Shown here piece by piece: positions 8,253-16,680 of a DNA stretch of 64,000 nucleotides (positions are counted from its first letter, which is position 1; each line of letters begins with the position of its first letter). The stretch is from Streptomyces sp. CB02400. Lineage in GTDB: Bacteria; Actinomycetota; Actinomycetes; Streptomycetales; Streptomycetaceae. Made by a program: the position numbers and the translations under genes. Location: positions 147,575 through 211,574 of the forward strand of contig NZ_LIWB01000003.1 in the NCBI RefSeq assembly GCF_001905725.1. The letters are read 5' to 3'. Under the pieces are notes generated by a model that was not told the DNA's origin, searched no databases, and saw only the letters and a list, made by a program, of their open reading frames with translations.

Positions 8253-9140
8253 ATGGCACTTCTGCTGGCCCTCCTGATGGGCCTCGCCGTCTACGGCGTC
8301 TTCGCCGGCGTCCGCATGTACCGGGCGGAGGCGAAACTCCCCAGCGACCTGGCCCTGGCCCTGGAGGTCGGCTCCACCCGCACGGGCGCGGTCGACTCCC
8401 TCGTCGACCGCATGGGCATGCGCTACGCCCCCGCCGTGCTGCGCGTCATGGGCCCCAAGCAGGTCGCCAAGTACCGCCGCAAGATCGACCTGGCGGGCAA
8501 CCCCGGCGGTCTGACCATCGACCGCTACGCCGCCCGCCGAGCGGTGTACGGGGCGCTCGGCGGGCTGGGCTTCCTGGTGTTCCTGATGCGCGGCCAGCTC
8601 TTCATGGCCCTGTTGCTCCTGGCGTTCGGCGCGTTCTGGACGGAGGTCGGCATCTGGTCGGCGATCCGCGTCCGCAGGGACGTCATCGAGCGGACGCTGC
8701 CGGACTTCCTGGACGTGCTGGCGGTGGTGGTGAGCGCGGGTCTGGGCTTCCGGCAGGCCCTGGACCGGGTGTCGTCGAAGTACGAGGGTCCGTGGGCGGA
8801 CGAACTGCGCATCACCCTGCGCCAGATGGACCTGGGCATGAGCCGCCGCCAGGCGTTCGCGGAACTGCGGCGCCGCAACGACTCGGAGCAGGTGGCGATG
8901 TTCGTCACGGCGTTGCAGCAGGGCGAGGAACTGGGTGCGCCGATCGTGGACACGCTGGTGTCCCTGGCGAAGGACATGCGCCGTACGGATTCCCAGAACG
9001 CCCGCCGCAAGGCGGCCCGCGCGGTTCCGAAGGCCACCATGATGATCACCACGTTCATGGTCCCGGCCACGATGATCCTCCTCGGCGCCGGCCTGATCCT
9101 CGGTTCCGGCATCGACTTCGGCGCGGTCACGGGCGAGTAG
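8253..9140 (+). CDS. tadC: TadC inner-membrane platform protein
   Basis: Second GspF-family membrane protein, 295 residues, paired with TadB. N-terminal helix (about 3-20), a central helix pair (about 95-130), the T2SSF domain with PDFLDVLAVVVSAGLGFRQAL, and C-terminal helices including TFMVPATMILLGAGLILG. CGAGGAGG lies 9 bases before the ATG. It ends the structural part of the tad operon; the sensor kinase follows after 18 bases. Confidence 0.93.
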   Translation: MALLLALLMGLAVYGVFAGVRMYRAEAKLPSDLALALEVGSTRTGAVDSLVDRMGMRYAPAVLRVMGPKQVAKYRRKIDLAGNPGGLTIDRYAARRAVYGALGGLGFLVFLMRGQLFMALLLLAFGAFWTEVGIWSAIRVRRDVIERTLPDFLDVLAVVVSAGLGFRQALDRVSSKYEGPWADELRITLRQMDLGMSRRQAFAELRRRNDSEQVAMFVTALQQGEELGAPIVDTLVSLAKDMRRTDSQNARRKAARAVPKATMMITTFMVPATMILLGAGLILGSGIDFGAVTGE

Positions 9141-9158
9141 GGCAGGGGGCAGGGGGCG

Positions 9159-10850
9159 ATGACGACGACCAGGGAACGCACGGGGCTGTTCCGCCGCGCG
9201 GCCAGACTGTCGGAGATCACCACCCCACCGGCAGGCACGGTCCTCCCACCCCACGCGAGAACGGGCGCCCCGGACATCCCGGTGACATCGGTGACCCCGG
9301 CACTGCCACCGGGCTGGGAACCGGCGGGGGGCACACAGCCGCGACTGCCCGAACCGTCAGCCGCGGAGGCCGCTGGACCCTCGCAGGGCCATGGTGCGTC
9401 AGCCGCCGAGGCCGCTGGGCTCCCACGGGACCATGAAGCGTCAGCCGCCGAGGCCGCTGGGCCACCACAGGACCACGGAGTGTCAGCCGCCGACGGTGCC
9501 GGGCCCCCACAGGGGCCACCCGTACCCGACAACGAAAGCCGCACGGGTGGTGCGGGTGGGAACCCGCATCCGGCCGAAGGCCGGACGCACCCCCCACAAC
9601 CCGCACCGCGCCCAGACGTCCAAATCCAGATCAACGCCCTCCAAGCCCTGTGCCGGCAGGCATTCGGCTTCCGCCTGGCGATGATCGCGCTGGCGACCCC
9701 CTCCGCCCTCCTCAACGCCGCCCCCGGCTGGAGCACCCGCCTCGTCGCCATAGCGGTAGTGGCCACCTTCATGGCCTCCTACGTCCTCTTCAGGGACTGG
9801 GAACGCTTCGGCCCCCTCCTCCTCCGCCACCCCACCCTCCTCGCGGCGGACACCCTCTTCGGAGCCCTGCTCCTGATCTCGGCGGGCCCCGACACCACCC
9901 TCGCCTACGTCAGCGTCTGCACCCCCCTCCTCGCGGGCCTGATCTACGGCTGGCGCGGCGCGGCGGTCTTCGCCTCCCTCCAGGGCCTGATCCTCCTCCT
10001 GGTCCACGCGGCCCTGGACAACCCCCAGACGGACCCGGCGGAATCACTCCTCCTCCCCGGCCTCTGCGTGATCGCCGGCGCGGTCGGTTCCAGCCTCCGC
10101 AACCTCATGCTCCGCCTGGGCACGGCAACCCGGGCCTTGACCACGGTCCAGGCCCGCCTGGCCGTCACGGAAGCAGTCAGCGCCGAACGAGCCCGCCTCG
10201 CCCGCGAGATGCACGACTCGGTGGCCAAGACCCTCCACGGAGTGGCCCTGGCGGCGGACGGCCTGGCCGGCACGGCGGGCGCACGGCACATGGACACGGC
10301 CCTGGTGAAACAACAGGCGGAACTGGTGGCCCGCTCGGCCCGCAGAGCCGCCGCCGAGTCCCGCGAACTCCTGGCGGACCTGCGCAGGGAGTCGGACCCC
10401 GACCAGGGCACGGACGTACTGGTGGAACTGGCCGCCCGCACCCGCGACTTCACCACCCGCACCGGCGTCCCCGCGACCTACCGCCCCACCGGCGAGCACG
10501 CGGTCCCGCCCGTCCCGCCCGCCGTGGCCCGCCAACTCCTCACCATCGCCTCGGAGGCCATGGAGAACGCCCACCGCCACGGGAAACCGACCAAGGTCGA
10601 CGTCCACGCCGGCGTCCACGGCGACCTGCTCCGCATCAGCGTGTACGACGACGGCACCGGCCTCCCGCCCGGCACCGACCTCGAACAACTCCGTCGCGCC
10701 GGTCACTTCGGCCTCGTCGGCATGGTCGAGCGGGCGGCCTCGGTCGGCGCCCGCATCCGTATAGGCCGGGGCGCGCACACACAAGGCACCGAAGTCCGCC
10801 TGGAACTGCCACTGGCGGCCGTGACGACCCCCACGGAGGCCACCCCATGA
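9159..10850 (+). CDS. NarL-type sensor histidine kinase linked to tad cluster
   Basis: Membrane sensor kinase of 563 residues. Residues 1-150 are a disordered, Pro/Ala-rich cytoplasmic segment containing four 14-residue repeats (SAAEAAGPPQDHG-type). Membrane helices follow (about 165-300). The HisKA_3 dimerisation domain has the H box in RLAREMHDSV, and the C-terminal HATPase_c has the N-box EAMENAHRHG and G-box DDGTGLPPG. The stop overlaps the start of the response regulator (ATGA). Its place between tadC and the pilin suggests that it controls pilus expression. Signal unknown. Confidence 0.93.
   Translation: MTTTRERTGLFRRAARLSEITTPPAGTVLPPHARTGAPDIPVTSVTPALPPGWEPAGGTQPRLPEPSAAEAAGPSQGHGASAAEAAGLPRDHEASAAEAAGPPQDHGVSAADGAGPPQGPPVPDNESRTGGAGGNPHPAEGRTHPPQPAPRPDVQIQINALQALCRQAFGFRLAMIALATPSALLNAAPGWSTRLVAIAVVATFMASYVLFRDWERFGPLLLRHPTLLAADTLFGALLLISAGPDTTLAYVSVCTPLLAGLIYGWRGAAVFASLQGLILLLVHAALDNPQTDPAESLLLPGLCVIAGAVGSSLRNLMLRLGTATRALTTVQARLAVTEAVSAERARLAREMHDSVAKTLHGVALAADGLAGTAGARHMDTALVKQQAELVARSARRAAAESRELLADLRRESDPDQGTDVLVELAARTRDFTTRTGVPATYRPTGEHAVPPVPPAVARQLLTIASEAMENAHRHGKPTKVDVHAGVHGDLLRISVYDDGTGLPPGTDLEQLRRAGHFGLVGMVERAASVGARIRIGRGAHTQGTEVRLELPLAAVTTPTEATP
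9357..9524 (+). repeat. 42-bp tandem repeat in kinase N-terminus
   Basis: Four consecutive 42-base units beginning TCAGCCGC at 9357, 9399, 9441 and 9483, each encoding a 14-residue SAAEAAG-type unit. The last is the most diverged. The frame is kept throughout. Confidence 0.8.
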
Positions 10851-11695
10851 CGACACCACCGAACCCCTTCGCGAACGTCCCGCCCCCGGCCCCGCTCCGA
10901 GTGGTCGTGGCGGACGACAACCCGGTGGTCCGCGCCGGCCTGACCGCCCTCCTCACCGGCCGCGAGGACATCACGGTGGTGGCGGAGGCGGCCGACGGCC
11001 GCGAGGCCTACGAGGCGGCCCACACCCACCGCCCCGACGTGGTCCTCCTGGACGTCCGAATGCCCGGCGTGGACGGCATCTCGGCACTCCCGTACCTGGT
11101 ACGGATCGCCCCTGTGGTGATGCTGACGTACAGCAGGGAGTCGGAGATCGTCGAAGAGGCCCTGCGCAGGGGAGCGGGCGGCTACCTGGTCCACGGCGAG
11201 TTCACGGCGGACCAGTTGGTGTCGGCGATCCGGGACATCAAAGAGGGCAGGCCCCACTTCACCCCCACAGCGGCGGGAGCGTTGCTCTCGCAACTACGTC
11301 AGGATTCGCGACCGCCCAGGCCGCTACCAGAGGGACTGGGGACTACACGTACAACTAACCCCATCACAAACGGACTCGACCTGCCCCACATCCCGCCCCC
11401 ACCTACTTCTGCGGAAAACCTTTCGCAACTGCAACCGGATATGGCACGATCGTCGTCTGGGTGGACAGGCGGCCGCCCGGCCGCTCCCGACAGGTCGAGG
11501 TACCAACTGAGCGCGAGGGAGGCGGAGATCATGGACCTCATCGCATCCGGCATGAACAACCAGCAGATCGCCGCCACGTGCTTCATCAGCGAGAAGACGG
11601 TCAAGAACCACATCAACCGCATCTTCGCGAAGCTCCATAGCACGAGCCGTTCCGAGGCCGCGGCGAAGTGGCTCGGCACGACAGGGGCGGGGTGA
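10847..11695 (+). CDS. LuxR/NarL-family response regulator with non-canonical receiver
   Basis: A 282-residue regulator. The receiver (about 18-135) has the acidic pair in VADDNPV, the phospho-acceptor Asp in LLDVRMPG and the Thr in MLTYS, but the conserved switch Lys is replaced by His in GYLVHGEF. A long linker of about 75 residues (SRPPRP to PAAPDRS) leads to a LuxR-type helix-turn-helix (SAREAEIMDLIASGMNNQQIA, EKTVKNHINRIFAKL). The start overlaps the kinase stop. It probably regulates the pilus genes downstream. The linker DNA (about 11330-11460) is less GC-biased than its surroundings. Confidence 0.92.
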   Translation: MTTPPNPFANVPPPAPLRVVVADDNPVVRAGLTALLTGREDITVVAEAADGREAYEAAHTHRPDVVLLDVRMPGVDGISALPYLVRIAPVVMLTYSRESEIVEEALRRGAGGYLVHGEFTADQLVSAIRDIKEGRPHFTPTAAGALLSQLRQDSRPPRPLPEGLGTTRTTNPITNGLDLPHIPPPPTSAENLSQLQPDMARSSSGWTGGRPAAPDRSRYQLSAREAEIMDLIASGMNNQQIAATCFISEKTVKNHINRIFAKLHSTSRSEAAAKWLGTTGAG

Positions 11696-11724
11696 CCTCC
11701 GGTGACGGCAAGGGGGACGAGGAG

Positions 11725-11760
11725 TTGGGCCCGCGATTGGGCCCGGGATTGGGCCCTGGG
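11725..11760 (+). repeat. Three 12-bp direct repeats upstream of the pilin gene
   Basis: TTGGGCCC recurs at 11725, 11737 and 11749, exactly 12 bases apart, within the 160-base gap before the Flp pilin gene. The strict spacing suggests a cooperative binding site, possibly for the adjacent response regulator; this is inference. Confidence 0.6.
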
Positions 11761-11855
11761 GCCCTCTGACGGACAGGTCACCCGCCCGTACGTTGCAGAT
11801 GCCGAAAGCGGCCCCATGAAGCAGGCCGCTGTTGCGTCAGCCGGAGGGGAACACC

Positions 11856-12089
11856 ATGAGCGACCTGATGATGAAGACCGCCGTCGCGACCAAGGTCCGT
11901 GTCAACGGCTGGAAGAACACGACGGTCGAGGCCATGCAGCGCCGCAACGCCGACAAGGGGCAGACCGCGGTCGAGTACCTGGGCATCATCGCGGTGGTCG
12001 TGCTGATCGTGCTCGCGATCACCGGCACCAGCATCGGTCAGACCATCCTCACCAAGATCAACGCGCAGATCGCCAAGGTCGCTCCTTGA
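11856..12089 (+). CDS. flp: Flp-type major pilin
   Basis: A 77-residue Flp/Fap pilin, the likely major subunit of the pilus. A leader of about 30 residues ends in ADKGQTAVEYLG; cleavage after Gly would leave a mature N-terminus starting QTAVEY with the conserved Glu at +5 (counting Q as +1). One hydrophobic helix (IIAVVVLIVLAITG) makes the filament core. The ATG at 11856 has GGAGGGGA 5 bases upstream and is preferred over an earlier in-frame codon. It follows a promoter-sized gap holding three 12-bp repeats. The same signature recurs in the toxin at 16681. Confidence 0.92.
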   Translation: MSDLMMKTAVATKVRVNGWKNTTVEAMQRRNADKGQTAVEYLGIIAVVVLIVLAITGTSIGQTILTKINAQIAKVAP

Positions 12090-12688
12090 GGCGATTCCGC
12101 CGGTACGGTGACGCAGGGCAGGCCTTCCCCATCTACATCACGGTGGTGGGAGGCCTGCTCTTTCTCGCGTTCGCGTACTTCGCGGTCGGCCAGGCCGCGG
12201 CGAATCGGAACGGTGCGCAGACCGCCGCTGACGCGGCGGCACTCGCGGCGGCACAGGACACGCGGGACGCCCTTGCGGACCGGTGGGTTCAGGACCTGCT
12301 CGACCCGGCGAAGTGGCAGGCCATCTTCAACGGCAACGTCGACGGCATCGGTCTCACCTGCGGGCGGGCGTACGAGCTTGCCGCGAGGAACGACGCCAGC
12401 GTGGTCGGATGCGGTCTGGAGGGCCTCCTCGGTTACAAGGTCGAGGTCGAGACCAACAAGACCGTTGGAGACTCAGTGGTCCCCGGCACGGAAAACCGCC
12501 GCTCCAACGCGACCGCCACCGCTGTGATCGAACCCCGCTGCACTTTCCAGCTCCCGTCCGAGGACGCTGGAGAAGACGTACTGCCGCTGCTCACCTGCGA
12601 GGGCGAGGAATGGGACCTGGACCCGAAGGGGCCCGTCGAACTCCTCCCCAAGCCCGAGGACCTGTTCGAAGTCCACCTGGCCGACTGA
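12086..12688 (+). CDS. TadG-like pilus assembly protein
   Basis: A 200-residue protein of the TadG/Rv3654c-like group. A basic leader and GDAGQAFPIYITVV are followed by a transmembrane helix and a NGAQTAADAAALAAAQ helix, which is the hallmark of TadG-related proteins. The remainder is a small soluble domain with four Cys. The best start is a TTG overlapping the pilin stop (TTGA), with AAGG about 8 bases upstream; no ATG or GTG lies in frame near the conserved leader. This implies translational coupling to the pilin at a lower rate. Probably a minor tip or anchor component. Confidence 0.8.
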   Translation: MRRFRRYGDAGQAFPIYITVVGGLLFLAFAYFAVGQAAANRNGAQTAADAAALAAAQDTRDALADRWVQDLLDPAKWQAIFNGNVDGIGLTCGRAYELAARNDASVVGCGLEGLLGYKVEVETNKTVGDSVVPGTENRRSNATATAVIEPRCTFQLPSEDAGEDVLPLLTCEGEEWDLDPKGPVELLPKPEDLFEVHLAD

Positions 12689-12722
12689 CAAGCGAACGAC
12701 GAGTGATGAAGGAAGCAGAGAG

Positions 12723-13301
12723 ATGAGCATTCGGATCACTGCGCAGGCCCGCAGGGGGATGGTCGCGTTGGCCATCGCGGCCGGACTGGCCGTGGGCGCC
12801 GTGGGCTGTGGCGGTGGAGGCGGTGACGACAAGCCGAGCCCTTCGACGTCGGCCTCCAAGGACAGTGGTTCCAAGCCGAGTGCCCAGGAGGGGCAGACGG
12901 AGACTCCTCTGGCCGAGCTCAAAGGCACAGACGGGCTGCTCCTTCAGATCACCTCTGCCGTACGGGATTCCGGCGGTTTCGTCACCGTGAGCGGGAATCT
13001 CAAGAACGACGGCGCGGAATCGGTGGCCATCCCGGCCCAGACGAGCGGGGACGAGACCGAGGTCGTCAAGCACGGTCAATCGCTGGGCGGGGCGACGCTT
13101 GTGGATTCCAAGGGGAAGAAGCGCTACTACGTGCTGCGGGACACGGACGGCCGCCCGCTGACGACGACGGGTCTCACCACCCTCAACGCAGGTCAGACCC
13201 TTCCTGTGTTCATGCAGTTCCCCGCCCCACCGGCCGACACGACTGACGTGAGCCTTCAGATGCCGACGTTCTCCAGCGGCACGATCAAGATCTCCGGGTG
13301 A
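12723..13301 (+). CDS. Secreted lipoprotein in tad cluster
   Basis: A 192-residue lipoprotein. The signal peptide (basic QARRG, hydrophobic core) ends in a lipobox, AVGC, followed by a Gly/Ser-rich tether. The C-terminal domain looks like a beta sandwich of DUF4352-like type (GGFVTVSGNLKNDG, MQFPAPPADTTDVSLQMPTF). GGAAG precedes the ATG. The stop overlaps a GTG of the next gene. Function unknown; co-location points to a surface role at the pilus. Confidence 0.8.
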   Translation: MSIRITAQARRGMVALAIAAGLAVGAVGCGGGGGDDKPSPSTSASKDSGSKPSAQEGQTETPLAELKGTDGLLLQITSAVRDSGGFVTVSGNLKNDGAESVAIPAQTSGDETEVVKHGQSLGGATLVDSKGKKRYYVLRDTDGRPLTTTGLTTLNAGQTLPVFMQFPAPPADTTDVSLQMPTFSSGTIKISG

Positions 13302-13309
13302 GGCCGGCC

Positions 13310-13957
13310 ATGACTCGCACCCCGACCCGCCTGGCGCCGTCGCGCCTGGCCCTGGTCCTCTCGGCCGCCACGGTCATGGTCACCACCAACCTGTACGGCG
13401 CGGCGCCGGCCCACGCGGACGACGGCCCCAGCGTTCCACCGGGAACCGAGGCGTCCGCGTCCGCCCCCGTCGAAGTCGACCCGAACGACCCCGACCTCAA
13501 GCTCCCGGAGGGCGCCACCCTCACCGAGCCCAAGGTCCTGGACATCAAACAGATCGTGGAGGACAAGAGCGGCGACGAACGCCGTGAGGACACCAACTCC
13601 GACGTGACGTTCGCGCTCCAGGCCGAGGTGCTGTTCGGCAAGGACAGCGCGAAGCTCGGCGCGGAGGCGAAGGCCCGTATCGCCACGATCGCGGGCGAGA
13701 TCAAGACGCAGAACGCGACGAAGGTCCGCGTCTTCGGCTTCACCGACAACCTGGGCTCGTCCGCGCACGGCGACGTCCTGTCCCGTCAGCGCGCCAACGC
13801 CGTACAGGCCGTCCTCGGCCAGGAGCTGAGCGACGCGAACATCACCTACGAGGTGCGCGGATACGGCGAGCAGTACCCGATCGCCGACAACTCCACGGAG
13901 GCCGGCCGCAAGAAGAACCGCAGGGTCGAGATCACCTTCCCGCGCACGGGGAGCTGA
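13310..13957 (+). CDS. Secreted OmpA-domain protein in tad cluster
   Basis: A 215-residue exported protein: signal peptide ending near AHADD, a linker, and a C-terminal OmpA-like peptidoglycan-binding domain (about 105-215) with the VRVFGFTDNLGSSAHGD and LSRQRANAVQAVL blocks and an ADNSTEAGRKKNRRVEI end. Such domains bind diaminopimelate in peptidoglycan, so it may anchor the pilus machine to the wall. I chose the ATG at 13310 (GAGG 6 bases upstream); a GTG at 13298 overlapping the previous stop is the alternative. Its last 26 bases overlap the convergent ASCH gene. Confidence 0.88.
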   Translation: MTRTPTRLAPSRLALVLSAATVMVTTNLYGAAPAHADDGPSVPPGTEASASAPVEVDPNDPDLKLPEGATLTEPKVLDIKQIVEDKSGDERREDTNSDVTFALQAEVLFGKDSAKLGAEAKARIATIAGEIKTQNATKVRVFGFTDNLGSSAHGDVLSRQRANAVQAVLGQELSDANITYEVRGYGEQYPIADNSTEAGRKKNRRVEITFPRTGS

Positions 13958-14339
13958 GCCGGAACCGCAGGCACACCAGCGGCGTGTCCTCGTCCACCGG
14001 AGTGCCGATGCCTTCCCAGAAGCGCCTGTGTCCGGTCCGCCACTCGTCCAGCGACCGGTCGCCCTCTCCTTCGGCGGTGGCGTGTTCCCACGTGACACCG
14101 CCGAAGGAAGTCAGCTCGACGCCGGTGATCTCGATCGTGGCGACGCGGTCTCCGTCGTTCCCGAGAAGCGCCAGGCGCTCACCCTCGAACTCCAGGCCCT
14201 CCGTCTCCTCGACGTACTCGGCCAGCAGCCCGGTGGTGGCGGTCTTCCTCCCGGCCAGGACGAGAGCGTTGAGTCGCTCCCGCATCTCACCGATGGTGCC
14301 GAGCTCCAGTGCCCGCATGCCGTTCACCCGTGGCCACAC
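13932..14339 (-). CDS. ASCH-domain protein
   Basis: A 135-residue protein with an ASCH fold, a PUA-like beta barrel thought to bind RNA. The family motif G-x-K-x-x-T appears as LAGRKTATTG near residues 26-35, and the core strands include DRVATIEITGVELTSF. It ends in RRFWEGIGTPVDEDTPLVCLRFRL. The GTG at 14339 has GGGAAG 7 bases upstream; internal GTG and ATG codons (14327, 14318) are possible. It converges on the OmpA gene and overlaps its end. Role in this organism unknown. Confidence 0.75.
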   Translation of the reverse strand: MWPRVNGMRALELGTIGEMRERLNALVLAGRKTATTGLLAEYVEETEGLEFEGERLALLGNDGDRVATIEITGVELTSFGGVTWEHATAEGEGDRSLDEWRTGHRRFWEGIGTPVDEDTPLVCLRFRLSSPCAGR

Positions 14340-14494
14340 GGTTCCACTTCCCTTCCGGCGCCTGTCTCCGCACCGATCATCCCTCAGCTCCCGGAGCAGG
14401 TGGTCGGCCCTACCCGCTTTGATCTCCGGGATGAGGGTGCGCAGGGCTTCTCCGCTGTCGGTGAGGGGGTGTCCTCCTGCCCGGCGGCGGCGCC

Positions 14495-14863
14495 CTAAAG
14501 GCCCACTTCCACCCGGGCCCCGACCCGCAGCCCCCACCCCTCCATCGCCCCGGCCTCGGCTTCGAGCACATGCCGTGCCCGGAGCCGGGGCAGACCGAGC
14601 CGCCCCGGCGGCATGGTGCGTACGGCGACGACCCGGAGCCGCCGGTCGAGGTAGGCGACGTCGATGGGCATGCGCATACGGAAGGTGTGCACGCTGTTGG
14701 CGGGGGAGAGCAGCAGGGCCCCGTCGAGGGAGTCACGCCCGAGCAGCCCTTTGGTGCGGGCCCGGTAGGAGGTGGCGATCTCCAGGGGGACGCGCACCGG
14801 CACCCCCGCACCGTCCCCCCGTACGACGGTCAACTCCCCCCGCCCGTCCCGCCAGCGCGCCAT
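14495..14863 (-). CDS. DUF192 family protein
   Basis: A 122-residue protein of the DUF192 beta-barrel family. Key landmarks are the SYRARTKGLLGRDSL helix, the HTFRMRMPIDVAYLD strand pair and the LEAEAGAMEGWGLRVG end. GAGGGGG lies upstream of the ATG at 14863. In Streptomyces such genes often sit beside tad genes, but the molecular function is unknown. No signal peptide is present. Confidence 0.85.
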   Translation of the reverse strand: MARWRDGRGELTVVRGDGAGVPVRVPLEIATSYRARTKGLLGRDSLDGALLLSPANSVHTFRMRMPIDVAYLDRRLRVVAVRTMPPGRLGLPRLRARHVLEAEAGAMEGWGLRVGARVEVGL

Positions 14864-14933
14864 CCCGACCGACCCCCTCGACCCCGACCGACGAACCGTC
14901 CGCCCCGAACGTATCTCCGCGGTCCCCTCGAAA

Positions 14934-16457
14934 TCAGTGCTTGCGGAGTTGTGCGGCCAGGGCGGCGAGGGTCTGGGCGGTCTCGGACAGGCTCGCGACG
15001 GCGGCCTGGAGCTCCGAGGCGACGCGGGGAGCGGCGGGAAGGGCGGCGGACGTGGCGGCGACCGGCGTGCCGCGGTAGCCGATGGGACCCTCGTTCCAGC
15101 GCTGGTAGTAGCCGGTGAACGCCTGCCCGGCGGGCGCTTCCGCGAACCGGACCTGGGCGAGCTGGACCTCGGTCCCGCCGGAGTTGCGGGTGATGTCGAG
15201 ACGGTAGTGGCGGTAGGCCCGGGCGTGGGAGCGGAGGTGGAACTCGCGGGTCTGGAACCGCTCGGTGAACTTCTCACCGCTCCGCGTGTCCAGCGGCGTC
15301 CACGTCCGGCCGTCGTGGGAGCCGAGGAGGGTCCAGTCGCGGGGGTCGCGCTCGGCGAAGTCGTTCGCCGACGTCAGGGAGTACGAGGCGACGGCGGTGG
15401 GACGGGCGAGGGTGAAGTCGAGGTGGGCGGTCTCCTCGAACGTCAGCCACTTGCTCCGCCGGTCCTCGAGGAGGTTGTCGGCCCCCTCGCCCCCTTCGTC
15501 GTACTCGTCGCTCGCCTCGACGTCGGTCACCTCGACCTCGGCGGCGGCGGTGTGCAGCACGGCCACCCCGGAGTTGCCCCGCTGGTCGCGCCAGGTGAAC
15601 CGCTCGACGGGCGCCCCGCCGTCGTCGACCAGCAGCCGCAGTTCGTGGGAGGTGTGCCAGCGACCGCCCCACCCCTCCTCCGTGCGGAAGCGGTGCAGGG
15701 GGGACGCCGAGAGGTTCCGGGTGTCGTCCGAGAACGGCCGGCGGTCGGTGAGCCGCCCCCGGTACTCGTACGCCGTACCGTCCGCGGCGCGGTACACGCC
15801 GTGGAAGTCGGACATGTTGGACTGGAAACTGATGGCGGCCTCGGCGCCGTCCTCGCCGCGCCAGCCGAGCTGGGCGGGCAGGGAGTGCTCGTCCCGGTCG
15901 ATGTGGAAGAGCAGCCGCGGGGCCGCCTGCCAGGAAGCGGAGGAGGAGTGGGCGGGGCGCAGCTCCGTACGGTAGGCGAAGACCGAGTCGCGGGCGGCCT
16001 CGGCGGTCCGCGCACGCTCGGAGCGGCCACGCTCCCGGACGGGGTCCAGGGTGATCCGGTAGAGCCAGAGCATGCTGCCGGCCTTGGCCGAGGAACGTAT
16101 CTCCAGGGTGTTGGTGCCGGGCTTCAGCAGACGCCCCGGCACGGCGAAGACGTTGTCCTGCGGGAGGTCACCGCCGCCGGGCACGGTGAGGTCCTCGGCC
16201 ACCACCTCACCCTGGACCAGTACGTCCATCGGCGCGTACCCGAGGTCGGAGCCGAGCTTGGAGACGAGGGCCGTGACGGTGAGCGTCACCTGGGGGACGT
16301 CCTCCGGGTCCGCCACCTCGAAGTCCAGCGTCACACTCCCGCCCGCGCTCAACGCCAGGTGCGACCCGGCGAACCGGGCCCGCTGATACCTGACATCGGC
16401 GTTGGCCAGCCGAGCCGGATCGACGGAGAAGTCGGCGTAGGTGGGCTCAAACCCCAT
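14934..16457 (-). CDS. Discoidin-like carbohydrate-binding protein
   Basis: A 507-residue protein without a signal peptide. The N-terminal 150 residues form beta strands of a galactose-binding-like fold. The middle (about 170-310) is a second beta-rich unit with FHIDRDEHSLPAQLGW. A C-terminal F5/8 type C (discoidin) domain spans about 310-460 (DRRSKWLTFEE, DPRDWTLLGSHDGRTWTPLD, RHYRLDITRN). The last 40 residues are an Ala-rich helix. The ATG at 16457 has GGAG 6 bases upstream; a GTG 14 codons earlier lacks a site. Likely sugar-binding, substrate unknown. Confidence 0.75.
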   Translation of the reverse strand: MGFEPTYADFSVDPARLANADVRYQRARFAGSHLALSAGGSVTLDFEVADPEDVPQVTLTVTALVSKLGSDLGYAPMDVLVQGEVVAEDLTVPGGGDLPQDNVFAVPGRLLKPGTNTLEIRSSAKAGSMLWLYRITLDPVRERGRSERARTAEAARDSVFAYRTELRPAHSSSASWQAAPRLLFHIDRDEHSLPAQLGWRGEDGAEAAISFQSNMSDFHGVYRAADGTAYEYRGRLTDRRPFSDDTRNLSASPLHRFRTEEGWGGRWHTSHELRLLVDDGGAPVERFTWRDQRGNSGVAVLHTAAAEVEVTDVEASDEYDEGGEGADNLLEDRRSKWLTFEETAHLDFTLARPTAVASYSLTSANDFAERDPRDWTLLGSHDGRTWTPLDTRSGEKFTERFQTREFHLRSHARAYRHYRLDITRNSGGTEVQLAQVRFAEAPAGQAFTGYYQRWNEGPIGYRGTPVAATSAALPAAPRVASELQAAVASLSETAQTLAALAAQLRKH

Positions 16458-16680
16458 GGCTGCTCCAGAGTGTGACGGTGCGTCAGTAGTCGTCGCCACG
16501 CGATGGCGACTGTGATCAGGACCCTAGTGGGCCGGACTGACAACGCCGGGTGGCACGCGTGATGGTTGGGTGCCGCTTTGGGCCCACGGGCCCATGTCCC
16601 GACCACCTGACCCTCCCTACCCTCGGGGCCTGCCGCGAACCAAACACGGTTGCGAACCGGGGGACTTGAGGAGGGGCGGT

